33,689 nucleotides of DNA, taken from contig SAAM01000005.1 of NCBI GenBank assembly GCA_009929415.1, positions 1 through 33,689 on the forward strand. The letters run 5' to 3'. This DNA is from Clostridia bacterium. Lineage in GTDB: Bacteria; Bacillota; Clostridia; Peptostreptococcales; Filifactoraceae. The notes under the pieces are model-generated. The model saw nothing but the letters and a program-made list of their open reading frames with translations, made no database searches and was not told the origin of the DNA. Shown piece by piece: positions 24,996-32,760 of the stretch (position 1 is its first letter; each line of letters begins with the position of its first letter). A program made the position numbers and the translations under genes.

Positions 24996-25358
24996 ATGAA
25001 ATTTTGCTGGAGCACGCTGCACGTAAGGAACATGGAAGAATCGCTGAAATTTTACAAGGAAATAGTCGGGCTTGAAATCGACAGCAGATTTGCTGCAGGA
25101 CCAGGCGTGGAGATTGTATTTTTGGGGGATGGAGAAACGAAAATCGAACTCATATCTGGAGATGTTTCTGGAGATACCGCTATCGGAAAAGATATATCAT
25201 GGGGATTTAAGGTAGATTCTCTTGACGAAAAGCTTGATTTTGTAAAAGAAAAGGGTATAGATATTTTTGAAGGACCTTTTCAGCCAAATCCGGATACTAA
25301 ATTCTTTTATGTGCTTGATCCGAATGGACTTAAGATTCAATTTGTAGAAATGAGGTAA
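24996..25358 (+). CDS. VOC-superfamily (glyoxalase-like) protein
   Basis: A 120-residue vicinal-oxygen-chelate protein: STLHVRNMEESLKFYKEIVG at the start, GVEIVFLGDGETKIELI (Glu as metal ligand) in the middle, and FFYVLDPNGLKIQFVE at the end. The pattern fits lactoylglutathione-lyase-like or small ring-cleavage dioxygenase-like proteins. In this operon a role with quinone or aldehyde electrophiles is likely; the reaction is unproved. Its stop is two bases before the next start, a tight coupling. Confidence 0.85.
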   Translation: MKFCWSTLHVRNMEESLKFYKEIVGLEIDSRFAAGPGVEIVFLGDGETKIELISGDVSGDTAIGKDISWGFKVDSLDEKLDFVKEKGIDIFEGPFQPNPDTKFFYVLDPNGLKIQFVEMR

Positions 25359-25360
25359 TT

Positions 25361-26125
25361 ATGAAGCTGCCTGTACTTTTCGTGGGACACGGATCACCGA
25401 TGAATGCCGTTGAAGACAATGAATTCACAGACAAATGGAAAGCGCTTGGAAAATCTCTCCCAAGACCAAAAGCTATTCTGTCAGTTTCAGCTCACTGGTA
25501 TACTGCCAGCACGCGCACATCAGACACGAGGGAGCCAAGGATGATATATGACATGTATGGTTTCCCAAAGGAGCTGTATGATGTAAAATATCCTGTGGAA
25601 GGATCTCCTGAGCTTGCTGGAAAAATATCAGATCTGCTCAAAGAAGGCGTAATTACAGACAACAGGTGGGGCATAGACCATGGTACCTGGTCGGTGCTTT
25701 GCAGGATGTATCCTGATGCAGACATACCGGTCGTTCAGCTGAGCATTGATTTTAACGCAGCTCCGGAGGCCCACTTTGAGACAGGAAGAAAGCTCGCAGA
25801 ACTGAGAAAAGAAGGCGTACTGATAATCGGAAGTGGAAACGTGGTCCACAACCTTTCGCTGATAAACTGGGGAATGAGCGGTGGATTTGACTGGGCACAT
25901 GAGTTTGATGATTACGTTAAACAAAACATACTGAATAGAAATTTCGAGGCTGTAGTAAACTATGGCAAGGCTGGCAAATGCGCTGAGAAGGCATTCTATA
26001 CTCCGGATCATTTCTATCCTCTTCTGTATGTTCTTGGAGCCGCGGACGCAGAAGACGACATAGAAGTCTTCAATGATTCGTGCATAATGGGTTCTATGTC
26101 CATGACTGGATATTTATTTGGTTAG
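25361..26125 (+). CDS. DODA-type extradiol dioxygenase (LigB/YgiD)
   Basis: A 254-residue class III extradiol dioxygenase. Predicted metal ligands are His10 (GHGSP) and His45 (SAHWY), with His163 (VVHN) and His217 (TPDHFYP) completing or shaping the site, and IDHGTW (His107) as the acid-base region. E. coli YgiD and plant 4,5-DOPA dioxygenases belong here and open catechol rings using O2. Substrate unknown; a catechol or hydroquinone formed by the upstream nitroreductase is plausible. It starts three bases after the VOC gene. An O2-using enzyme is notable in a genome that looks anaerobic. Confidence 0.88.
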   Translation: MKLPVLFVGHGSPMNAVEDNEFTDKWKALGKSLPRPKAILSVSAHWYTASTRTSDTREPRMIYDMYGFPKELYDVKYPVEGSPELAGKISDLLKEGVITDNRWGIDHGTWSVLCRMYPDADIPVVQLSIDFNAAPEAHFETGRKLAELRKEGVLIIGSGNVVHNLSLINWGMSGGFDWAHEFDDYVKQNILNRNFEAVVNYGKAGKCAEKAFYTPDHFYPLLYVLGAADAEDDIEVFNDSCIMGSMSMTGYLFG

Positions 26126-26153
26126 ATCGAAGTTTTTGCCTGTGGAGGTTTAT

Positions 26154-27038
26154 ATGGAAGGTATTCGTAAAATCATGATTCACCTTTGGTTTGACACCGA
26201 AGCTGAAGAAGCCAGCGAGTTTTATAATAAGACATTCGAGAACAGCAGAATCCTCAGCAAGCGAGTGATACCAGGCACTCCTTCTGGCGACGTACAGAGC
26301 TTTACCATGGAAATTGAAGATATCAGCCTGATGCTTCTTTCGGCAGGGCCGTATTTCAAGCTTAACCCATCGATCTCATTCATGATCTCGTGTACAGACA
26401 AGGATGAGGTGAGGAAATACTGGAACGCCTTCATGGAAGGGGGAAAAGCCCTCATGCCGCTTGATACCTACGATTTCAGCGAGTTGTATGGCTGGGCTGA
26501 AGATAGATTTGGAGTCTCGTGGCAGGTAATGCATGTAAAAGAAGCGCAGATGGATATAAGGATAAGGCCGGCGCTTATGTTTACAGGAAAAAACTGTGGC
26601 CATGCCGAAGAAGCGATAGGCTACTATACGGGAATATTCAAAAACTCTGAAATAAAATCCGTATCCCGATATGGCGACAATTTCAAGCCCAATGAGCCGG
26701 AAATGCTTAATTTTGCGGAGTTTGTCCTGGAGGGGCAGAGCTTTTCAATAATGGACAGTGCATATGAGCATGGATTCGATTTTAATGAGGCCGTCTCATT
26801 CATAATAAACTGTGACACTCAGGAAGAAATAGATTATTACTGGGAAAGCCTGTCAGCAGTCCCGGAGGCTGAGCAGTGTGGATGGATAAAAGACAGGTAC
26901 GGAGTTTCATGGCAGATAACGCCATCTGTAATGAACGATATTATGCACGAAGCCGATGAAGAAACTATCGCGCGAATAACTGAGGCATTTCTCAAGATGA
27001 AAAAATTTGACCTGGCAGAAATCGAAAGATTCATGTAA
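26154..27038 (+). CDS. Double VOC protein (PhnB/3-dmu-9_3-mt type)
   Basis: A 294-residue protein with two copies of the domain long labelled 3-demethylubiquinone-9 3-methyltransferase (PhnB-like VOC fold). The first runs about 3-135 (KIMIHLWFDTEAEEASEFYN, WAEDRFGVSWQVM), the second about 140-285 (RPALMFTGKNCGHAEEAIGY, WIKDRYGVSWQIT). Despite the label, these are not methyltransferases; activity is unknown, though VOC folds bind metals and aromatic or thiol substrates. GGAGGT before the ATG at 26154 decides the start. It is the last gene of the operon and is followed by a strong terminator. Confidence 0.83.
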   Translation: MEGIRKIMIHLWFDTEAEEASEFYNKTFENSRILSKRVIPGTPSGDVQSFTMEIEDISLMLLSAGPYFKLNPSISFMISCTDKDEVRKYWNAFMEGGKALMPLDTYDFSELYGWAEDRFGVSWQVMHVKEAQMDIRIRPALMFTGKNCGHAEEAIGYYTGIFKNSEIKSVSRYGDNFKPNEPEMLNFAEFVLEGQSFSIMDSAYEHGFDFNEAVSFIINCDTQEEIDYYWESLSAVPEAEQCGWIKDRYGVSWQITPSVMNDIMHEADEETIARITEAFLKMKKFDLAEIERFM

Positions 27039-27060
27039 AAGCGTTATAATTCAAATATAT

Positions 27061-27102
27061 ATCCGTATGATTTGCAGCAATGTGACTCATACGGATTTTT
27101 TT
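27061..27102 (+). terminator. Rho-independent terminator of the MarR operon
   Basis: ATCCGTATGA (27061-27070) pairs perfectly with TCATACGGAT (27087-27096), followed by T7. Confidence 0.92.
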
Positions 27103-27113
27103 GTATCCTCATG

Positions 27114-27138
27114 GTTGATTTTGTTTCCGAAAATCAAC
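27114..27138 (+). repeat. Inverted repeat upstream of XRE operon
   Basis: GTTGATTTT (27114-27122), seven-base spacer, AAAATCAAC (27130-27138). It ends 11 bases before the -35 box of the XRE operon, where an activator or autoregulator could bind. No T-run follows, so it is not a terminator. Confidence 0.45.
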
Positions 27139-27148
27139 ATCAAATCCA

Positions 27149-27176
27149 TTGTATATGACAGAAAAAGAAGTATAAT
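27149..27176 (+). promoter_or_regulatory. Promoter of the XRE-CPBP-MerR operon
   Basis: TTGTAT (27149-27154), 16-base spacer, perfect TATAAT (27171-27176), followed by GAAGGAG at 27185-27191. Confidence 0.6.
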
Positions 27177-27203
27177 TAAATCTATGGAAGGAGATGAGAT
27201 TGA

Positions 27204-28310
27204 ATGAAGGATATAAACATATCAAAAATAATTTCAGACTGCAGGCGAAGAAAAGGGGTCACACAGGATCAGCTGGCAGAATATATTGGAGTGTCCAAAG
27301 CCTCCGTGTCTAAATGGGAAACGGGGCACAGCTATCCGGACATAACTTTTCTTGCGCCGCTTGCGACTTATTTCAACATGAGCATAGATGAACTCATGGG
27401 TTATTCGCCGCAGATGACTAAAGAAGAGATAAAAAGACTGTATCACAGGCTGTCTCGGGATTTTTCGACAAAGCCTTTTGATGAGGTTATTTCGCAATGC
27501 CGCAAAATCATAAAAAAATACTATTCCTGCTTTCCGCTGCTTATGCAGATGGCAGTGCTTCTCTGCAATCATCACATGCTTGCAGCAAAGCCTGATAATC
27601 AGATGGAGATATTGGAGGAAGCCGCGAGCCTGTGCAAAAGGATAGAAGATGAGAGCGAAGATATGTGGCTCGCCAGGGACGCAGTTTCTGTTGAAGCAGT
27701 ATGCTATCTGATGATGAGAAGGCCTGAAAAAGCGCGTGAGCTGCTGGGAGAAGATGTGAGGCCAGCTCCGGGTGATGATTCTGTCATTGCTCAGACATAT
27801 CTCATGGAAGGCAATATGACTAAGGCAGACAGGATTCTTCAGATAAGCGCATATCAGCACCTTATTTCACTTACAGGCTCACTGGCGTCTCTGCTTCAGC
27901 TTCAGAATGAGAAATTTGAAGAAATACTGCACAGGATATTTGCGGTCGACGCGGCATTTGAACTGTCAAAGCTGAATCCGAATATAATGGCGGTGACATA
28001 TCTGAATGCGGCCCAGGGCTACTGCATGCAGGGCAATAATGAAAAGGCACTTGAAATATTGAGAAAATACGCTGATCTCTGCATCAAAGATTTTTTCCCG
28101 TATTCGCTGCATGGGGATTCGTTTTTCAGTGAGCTTGGAACCTGGTTTGAAAACCTGGATCTGGGAAATGCTGCTCCAAGAAGCGAAGAAGTCATAAAGG
28201 AAAGCATAATCAAGTCGATTGAGGAAAACCCTGTATTCGATTCACTGCGCGGGGATGCCGAGTATCTTAGTATATTGCGACTGCTAAGGGAAAGCTTTGG
28301 AGGTAAGTAA
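27204..28310 (+). CDS. XRE-family regulator with helical-repeat (TPR-like) domain
   Basis: A 368-residue protein. Residues 5-60 form a Cro/CI HTH (ISKIISDCRRRKGVTQDQLA, VSKASVSKWETGHSYPD, LATYFNMSIDELMGY). The rest is all-helical with repeats that look like TPRs (for example AAQGYCMQGNNEKALEILRK), as in clostridial XRE proteins that bind peptides or respond to cell state. It likely controls its own operon, since CPBP and MerR genes follow immediately (one-base gap). Specific signal unknown. GGAGATGAG lies upstream of the ATG. Confidence 0.85.
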   Translation: MKDINISKIISDCRRRKGVTQDQLAEYIGVSKASVSKWETGHSYPDITFLAPLATYFNMSIDELMGYSPQMTKEEIKRLYHRLSRDFSTKPFDEVISQCRKIIKKYYSCFPLLMQMAVLLCNHHMLAAKPDNQMEILEEAASLCKRIEDESEDMWLARDAVSVEAVCYLMMRRPEKARELLGEDVRPAPGDDSVIAQTYLMEGNMTKADRILQISAYQHLISLTGSLASLLQLQNEKFEEILHRIFAVDAAFELSKLNPNIMAVTYLNAAQGYCMQGNNEKALEILRKYADLCIKDFFPYSLHGDSFFSELGTWFENLDLGNAAPRSEEVIKESIIKSIEENPVFDSLRGDAEYLSILRLLRESFGGK

Positions 28311-28311
28311 T

Positions 28312-29079
28312 ATGAAAAATATAATAAACCGCAGAAATCTGAAGATAAGCCTTTTATTTACAGCTGCAGGGATAGTCGCAAGCGCATTTGCCGCGATGTA
28401 TCAGCTGGATATGTTCAGTGATGAAATAAAGAACCAGATTATCCTGCAGCTGGGATCGACAGAGGCTCTCATAGCCATAGCGGCTGTTCAGGGCGGGATA
28501 ATCACTCTGATATCTTCATTTGCAGGGCTTATGCTTGCAGAAAAGGTAAATCTGAGGCTCAATTTCCGTTTCGACAAAAACTCGCTTATGGTTGCTATGG
28601 CGATTGGACTTTTGACGGCAGCTGTCATTGTGTTTTCAGACAGGCTGATCTTTGTGAGATATCTGCCTTCTGAAATTACGAATTATGAATTTTCGCTCCT
28701 GTATCTTGTCACAGGCATTCTATACGGTGGTATAATTGAAGAAATACTGCTGAGGCTTTTTGTGATGTCATTTTTTGTATTTGTGCTGTGGAAGCTTTGT
28801 TCAAGAGGCAGCGACAGGAAGAATATACCCGGATGGATATATATATCTTCAATCCTGATTTCAGCTGCACTTTTTGCGGCAGGGCATATTCCATTTACAG
28901 CACAGATCATAGGCTTATCCCTGCCGGTACTGGCAAGAACATTTCTTCTAAATGGCATAGGCGGCATTGGATTTGGGTATCTATACTGGAAGCGTGGGCT
29001 GGCATATTCAATGTGCGCTCATGCATTTACACATGTTTTCATTAACCTGATATCGGTACTATTTACTTTAGGGAGGTAA
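28312..29079 (+). CDS. CPBP-family intramembrane metalloprotease
   Basis: A 255-residue membrane protein with about seven hydrophobic segments. The CPBP (Abi) motifs are present: EEILLR (Glu143, Glu144, Arg148), a His at 192 (AAGHIP) and CAHAFTH near the end (His237, His241). Such proteins (Rce1/PrsW-like) cleave substrates in the membrane and occur in bacteriocin immunity and peptide processing systems. Here the natural substrate is unknown. GGAGGT at 28299-28304 supports the ATG at 28312. It sits between two regulators, so it could process a signal for one of them (inference). Confidence 0.85.
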   Translation: MKNIINRRNLKISLLFTAAGIVASAFAAMYQLDMFSDEIKNQIILQLGSTEALIAIAAVQGGIITLISSFAGLMLAEKVNLRLNFRFDKNSLMVAMAIGLLTAAVIVFSDRLIFVRYLPSEITNYEFSLLYLVTGILYGGIIEEILLRLFVMSFFVFVLWKLCSRGSDRKNIPGWIYISSILISAALFAAGHIPFTAQIIGLSLPVLARTFLLNGIGGIGFGYLYWKRGLAYSMCAHAFTHVFINLISVLFTLGR

Positions 29080-29088
29080 ATGCAACAA

Positions 29089-30351
29089 ATGAAAATTGGA
29101 CAGTTTGCAAAGCTTAATAATACAAGCATAGATACCATAAGGCACTATATGTCTCTGGGTCTCCTTCTGCCTGAAAAAGCAGGAAATCAGTATGAATTTG
29201 ACGAAAAATGCACGAGTGACTATATCGAGATCCAGAGATTGAAGCAAATCGGGTTCACGTTATCGGAGATTCAGCACCTCATGCTTTACAAAAAAATGGG
29301 AAAGATGACAGGATACCGGCAGAGGATTTCTTATCTGTCATACTTTGAAAACAAGCAAAGACAGGTGGCAGAAGAGCTTGAAAGACTCGAATCAATGAAG
29401 CTGCAGCTGGCTTCGTATATTGAGGAAATGAAGGGGATGACTGAATCTGATGAAGAGATTCACAGCTTGCCGGGCGTAAGGATGAGCACGCTGGATATGC
29501 TGTGCTGCAACAAATGCAAAGGGAATTATAACATAGAGAGTGGAAACATCATCAAGGGGGAGCTCTATGAAGCTGTTCTCAGGTGCGGATGTGGAAGCGA
29601 GCTTTTCATAGAAGACGGAATCATATTTGGAGAGGGCAGTATTTATGACAGTGAAAGAGCCTGCAGAGAAGAAATGAGTGGTTCATACAGCGAATTGTAT
29701 ATAGATGAATATATTAATACCACAGATATCAATTATCTTCATAAGCTCCAGTCCGGGCTTGAGTGGTCATTAAGGCATATACCTTTTGAAAAAGCATCCG
29801 ATGCAACGGCGCTTGAGCTGGGGAGCGGGCATGGATATTTCATGAGGCACGTGCTTGATTTATTTCCTGATTCATCTACTTATATTGCAGTAGATCATGA
29901 CAGGGTAAAGATGAAATGGCTCAGGAGAGTGATAGAGAAAAACAATCTAAAATGCAATGTTGTCTTCATATGCACGGATTTTGAAAATATACCCCTCAGA
30001 GATAATACCGTGGATATGCTTCTTGATATAGCGGGATCGAGCAACTATGCTTTTGAGAACAGGGAGTTCCTTCTGAGAAGAGTCGATCACCTCATGAAAA
30101 AAGGTGGATATCTTCATGGATCATACATACTTTTCAAGAATTTCAAGTCAAATTCGAAGATACCGCGTGAACTCAGGGTTAATTTCATGTTGGATCACGT
30201 CAAGAAGGAAATCGAAAATCTGAATTATTCATGCACGGACGAACACGTTTCATCTACGGTTGTCAAAGGGGGACCGATGGAGGACTATTTTGTAGAGGGA
30301 GAAGAGGTATATACTTATCAGTATACCGGAGTTAAAATTGAGAAACTATAG
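29089..30351 (+). CDS. MerR regulator fused to zinc ribbon and SAM methyltransferase
   Basis: A three-part, 420-residue protein. Residues 1-70 are a MerR HTH (MKIGQFAKLNNTSIDTIRHY, QIGFTLSEIQHLML) with a coiled-coil linker to about 118. Residues 136-180 form a zinc-ribbon of Trm112-like look (CCNKC at 139-143, RCGCG at 165-169, then IEDGIIF). Residues 195-375 are a class I methyltransferase: ALELGSGHGY (241-250) binds SAM, AVDHD (267-271) is motif II. The target of methylation is unknown: a small molecule, a protein or RNA. I choose 29089, where MKIGQFAK is the canonical MerR start; an ATG at 29080 is too close to GGGAGG. Confidence 0.83.
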   Translation: MKIGQFAKLNNTSIDTIRHYMSLGLLLPEKAGNQYEFDEKCTSDYIEIQRLKQIGFTLSEIQHLMLYKKMGKMTGYRQRISYLSYFENKQRQVAEELERLESMKLQLASYIEEMKGMTESDEEIHSLPGVRMSTLDMLCCNKCKGNYNIESGNIIKGELYEAVLRCGCGSELFIEDGIIFGEGSIYDSERACREEMSGSYSELYIDEYINTTDINYLHKLQSGLEWSLRHIPFEKASDATALELGSGHGYFMRHVLDLFPDSSTYIAVDHDRVKMKWLRRVIEKNNLKCNVVFICTDFENIPLRDNTVDMLLDIAGSSNYAFENREFLLRRVDHLMKKGGYLHGSYILFKNFKSNSKIPRELRVNFMLDHVKKEIENLNYSCTDEHVSSTVVKGGPMEDYFVEGEEVYTYQYTGVKIEKL

Positions 30352-30378
30352 GGCAGACCCCATGGTTTCGATTTTTTT
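30343..30378 (+). terminator. Rho-independent terminator of the MerR operon
   Basis: AAAC...GGG (30343-30353) pairs with CCC...GTTT (30358-30368) with one mismatch, loop CAGA, then seven T (30372-30378). The 5' arm overlaps the stop region of the MerR-methyltransferase gene. Confidence 0.75.
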
Positions 30379-30469
30379 GTGTAAAAATTTCTTATTTTCT
30401 GTGAAAAAACGGTATTGCCGTGGTCCTGACTCAACGTATTAAAGTATAACTATAGAGGAGGATAATATC

Positions 30470-31735
30470 ATGGAAAATAGAAATATATATCTTTTTGCTT
30501 CAGGCAAAGCCGTTTCAATTCTGGGTTCGAGCATATTTTCGTTTGCCATAGGGCTCTATGTGCTGAAACTTACGGGCTCCGCACTTAATTATGCCATGAC
30601 TCTCATGCTGAGCGTGATACCTATGGTAGTAATAAGCCCGATTGCAGGTGTAATAGCTGACCGGGTTTCAAAAAAATGGCTGGTTTCAGGAATGGATTTC
30701 ATAAACAGCATACTGTTTGCAGCCTTGTTCATCCTTAGTATATACAGGGAGCTGACACTTCCGGTAATATATATTGCTATAGTGCTCCTGAATGTATTCA
30801 CTACATTTTTCGGAATTGGGATAGAGACAGCCAAGCCTGCGCTTGTAAGCTCAGAGAAGCTTATAAGAATAAACTCACTGAGCAAGCTGATAGATTCGTC
30901 TGCGACTGTGCTTGGACCCGTAATAGGAGGGGTAGTATATGCTTTTGTAGACATAAGAGCCCTTATCTTATTCAGCAGCATTGCATTCATGATTTCAGCA
31001 GTTTCTGAGTGGTTCATAGACTATGAATTCAATCTGGAGAGAAGGCTTTATGAAAACCACGAAAAATCAGAAGAAAATAAAAGCATCCTGAGTGATATAA
31101 TAGAGGGATGGAAATTCTTTTCAGGAAACAGATCGCTGCTTCAACTGTTTTTCCTGTTTTTCATGCTCAATATGCTTATTGGGTTTTCTGTGAATGTTCC
31201 TCTGCCATATATAATAAATGAAGTACTGAGATTTTCTTCTAGCAGATTCGGGATGATAAATTCAATGTTCCCCATCGGGCTCATTATTGGTACTCTAACG
31301 GTCGAATATGTAATGAAGCGCATCGAGTTTAGAAAGCTGCTTATTCTGATGAACATACTGATTTCGATTATGGCATCAGTAATAGGCCTTCCTGTCATCC
31401 TTGGACTTGACTCTGGAATGAGCCTGGCTTTCTACTGCATTGTAAATATCATCATAGGGATAGCCATAGCCTATGTGGATGTTCCTGTTATGACGATACT
31501 GCAGAATGAGGTGCCAAGAGAGCTTCTGGGAAGGGTGCTGAGCCTGATTATGAGCCTTGTAAAGGCGATGCTTCCTGTGGCACTATTGTGCTCTGGAGCA
31601 CTCACCTCCAGAATGCCGGTGCAGCTGATTCCCGCAGCTGGAGCAGTAATACCATTCATATACAGTATATTTATGCTGAAGAAAAACTCTACGGAGCGTT
31701 TATTGAATAAAGAGACAGATTGCATTAGTATTTAA
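30470..31735 (+). CDS. MFS efflux transporter
   Basis: A 421-residue major-facilitator protein with twelve hydrophobic segments. Loop 2-3 has the motif-A sequence GVIADRVSKKW; a hydrophilic region of about 35 residues joins the two halves. It resembles the DHA3/MefA-like exporters that expel macrolides or siderophores, but the substrate is not readable. GAGGAGG precedes the ATG. A TATAAC box near 30446 gives it its own promoter. The next gene, an XRE/desulfoferrodoxin fusion, follows by 16 bases and may control it. Confidence 0.85.
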   Translation: MENRNIYLFASGKAVSILGSSIFSFAIGLYVLKLTGSALNYAMTLMLSVIPMVVISPIAGVIADRVSKKWLVSGMDFINSILFAALFILSIYRELTLPVIYIAIVLLNVFTTFFGIGIETAKPALVSSEKLIRINSLSKLIDSSATVLGPVIGGVVYAFVDIRALILFSSIAFMISAVSEWFIDYEFNLERRLYENHEKSEENKSILSDIIEGWKFFSGNRSLLQLFFLFFMLNMLIGFSVNVPLPYIINEVLRFSSSRFGMINSMFPIGLIIGTLTVEYVMKRIEFRKLLILMNILISIMASVIGLPVILGLDSGMSLAFYCIVNIIIGIAIAYVDVPVMTILQNEVPRELLGRVLSLIMSLVKAMLPVALLCSGALTSRMPVQLIPAAGAVIPFIYSIFMLKKNSTERLLNKETDCISI

Positions 31736-31751
31736 TAAGGGAGGTAGACAG

Positions 31752-32330
31752 ATGAACAATGAAAATACGGGAAAGCTCATACTAAGGCTGCGAAAGGAAA
31801 GCAACATGACTCAGAAACAGCTGGCTGATGCGATGAATATAAGCGACAAGACGATATCAAAATGGGAAAGAGGGCTTGGACTCCCGGATGTATCGCTTCT
31901 GCGTGAGCTTTCGGAAATACTGGGAATAAATGTCGAAAGGCTTTTATCCGGAGAACTTAAAGCAGAAGACAGAGATGGAGGAAATATGAAAAAAGTAAAA
32001 TTTTATGTATGCCAGGAGTGCGGCAATGTGATAACCGCGACTGGCGGTGGAGAAATATCCTGCTGTGGGCGTAAGCTGGCCGCGCTTACAGCAAAACCTG
32101 CAGATGAAAGCCACAGGCTGAATGTTCAGGAGATTGAGAACGACTACTATATAACCTTCAGCCATGATATGAGCAAGGATCATCATGTTGGCTTCGTAGC
32201 ATATGTCACATGGGACAGGGTGCTACTGATAAAGCTCTACCCTGAACAAAATCCGGAGGTTAGATTCCCGAGAATGCAGAAGGGCAAGATTTATTTCTAC
32301 TGCAGCAATGATGGTCTTTGGGTCAACTGA
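31752..32330 (+). CDS. XRE regulator fused to desulfoferrodoxin-like domain
   Basis: A 192-residue fusion. Residues 7-65 are a Cro/CI HTH (LRKESNMTQKQLADAMNISD, KTISKWERG). Residues 80-110 resemble the desulforedoxin Fe(Cys)4 domain: FYVCQECGNVI (Cys87, Cys90) and SCCGRKL (Cys104, Cys105). Residues 115-192 resemble the superoxide-reductase domain: ESHRLNVQE (His121), FSHDMSKDHHVGF (His138, His144/145) and YFYCSNDGLW (Cys184). In active enzymes the last ligand is a His three residues after the Cys; here that position is Asp187. It may sense redox state or metal rather than reduce superoxide. Likely regulates the MFS operon. Confidence 0.82.
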   Translation: MNNENTGKLILRLRKESNMTQKQLADAMNISDKTISKWERGLGLPDVSLLRELSEILGINVERLLSGELKAEDRDGGNMKKVKFYVCQECGNVITATGGGEISCCGRKLAALTAKPADESHRLNVQEIENDYYITFSHDMSKDHHVGFVAYVTWDRVLLIKLYPEQNPEVRFPRMQKGKIYFYCSNDGLWVN

Positions 32331-32354
32331 AGATAAGCAGGAACAAAATATGAA

Positions 32355-32396
32355 AACCAGACATGTCAGTTCATCAAGACTGTGCCTGGTTTTTTT
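32355..32396. terminator. Terminator between convergent XRE and azlD
   Basis: AACCAG (32355-32360) with its extension pairs with CTGGTT (32386-32391), one internal mismatch and an inner CAG/CTG stem, followed by T-rich sequence. It may serve both strands, since A-rich sequence lies on the other side. Confidence 0.75.
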
Positions 32397-32424
32397 CGTC
32401 TCCGGGTTGAAATACTGTAATGTG

Positions 32425-32760
32425 TTACGCAAATATAGTCTGAACAAGAACCATATATATCGCTGTTCCGGCGCCTATACTGAGAAGGGTATTGTCTTTC
32501 CAGATGTGAACAAGTACAATTGAAACTATTGAAATCATCTGTGATGCGATATAAGCGGCAGATGCAGACGGAGCATCCTTGAGACAGTACACTACAAGCA
32601 TACCGATAGCCGCATAAGGAAGGACCTGCCCCAGATAGCTTACATACTGGCTCTGAGAGTTGTTTCGCCTGAAAATGAGAAAAGGAAGGAATCTTGTTAT
32701 TATTGAGCTCAGAGCTACCATCAGGATTATAATAAAAGTCTGTAATGGCGTCAGAATCAT
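32425..32760 (-). CDS. azlD: AzlD-family small subunit of amino acid exporter
   Basis: A 111-residue protein with four hydrophobic segments. ALSSIITRFLPFLIF and VSYLGQVLPYAAIGMLVVYC are typical of AzlD, the small subunit that with AzlC exports branched-chain amino acids or analogues. The start overlaps the azlC stop (ATGA) with GGAGGATAA upstream, so translation is coupled. It has no recognisable azlB regulator beside it. Confidence 0.9.
   Translation of the reverse strand: MILTPLQTFIIILMVALSSIITRFLPFLIFRRNNSQSQYVSYLGQVLPYAAIGMLVVYCLKDAPSASAAYIASQMISIVSIVLVHIWKDNTLLSIGAGTAIYMVLVQTIFA

Noticed and set aside
27007-27207. Plus-strand ORF ending in an ATGA overlap with the XRE gene
   Set aside because: It runs through the terminator of the previous operon and the XRE promoter and is A/T-rich noncoding in character.
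27234-27860. Minus-strand ORF of 208 residues
   Set aside because: It lies wholly opposite the XRE/TPR-like gene, has no ribosome binding site and is rich in Cys, His and Arg, as expected for an antisense shadow.
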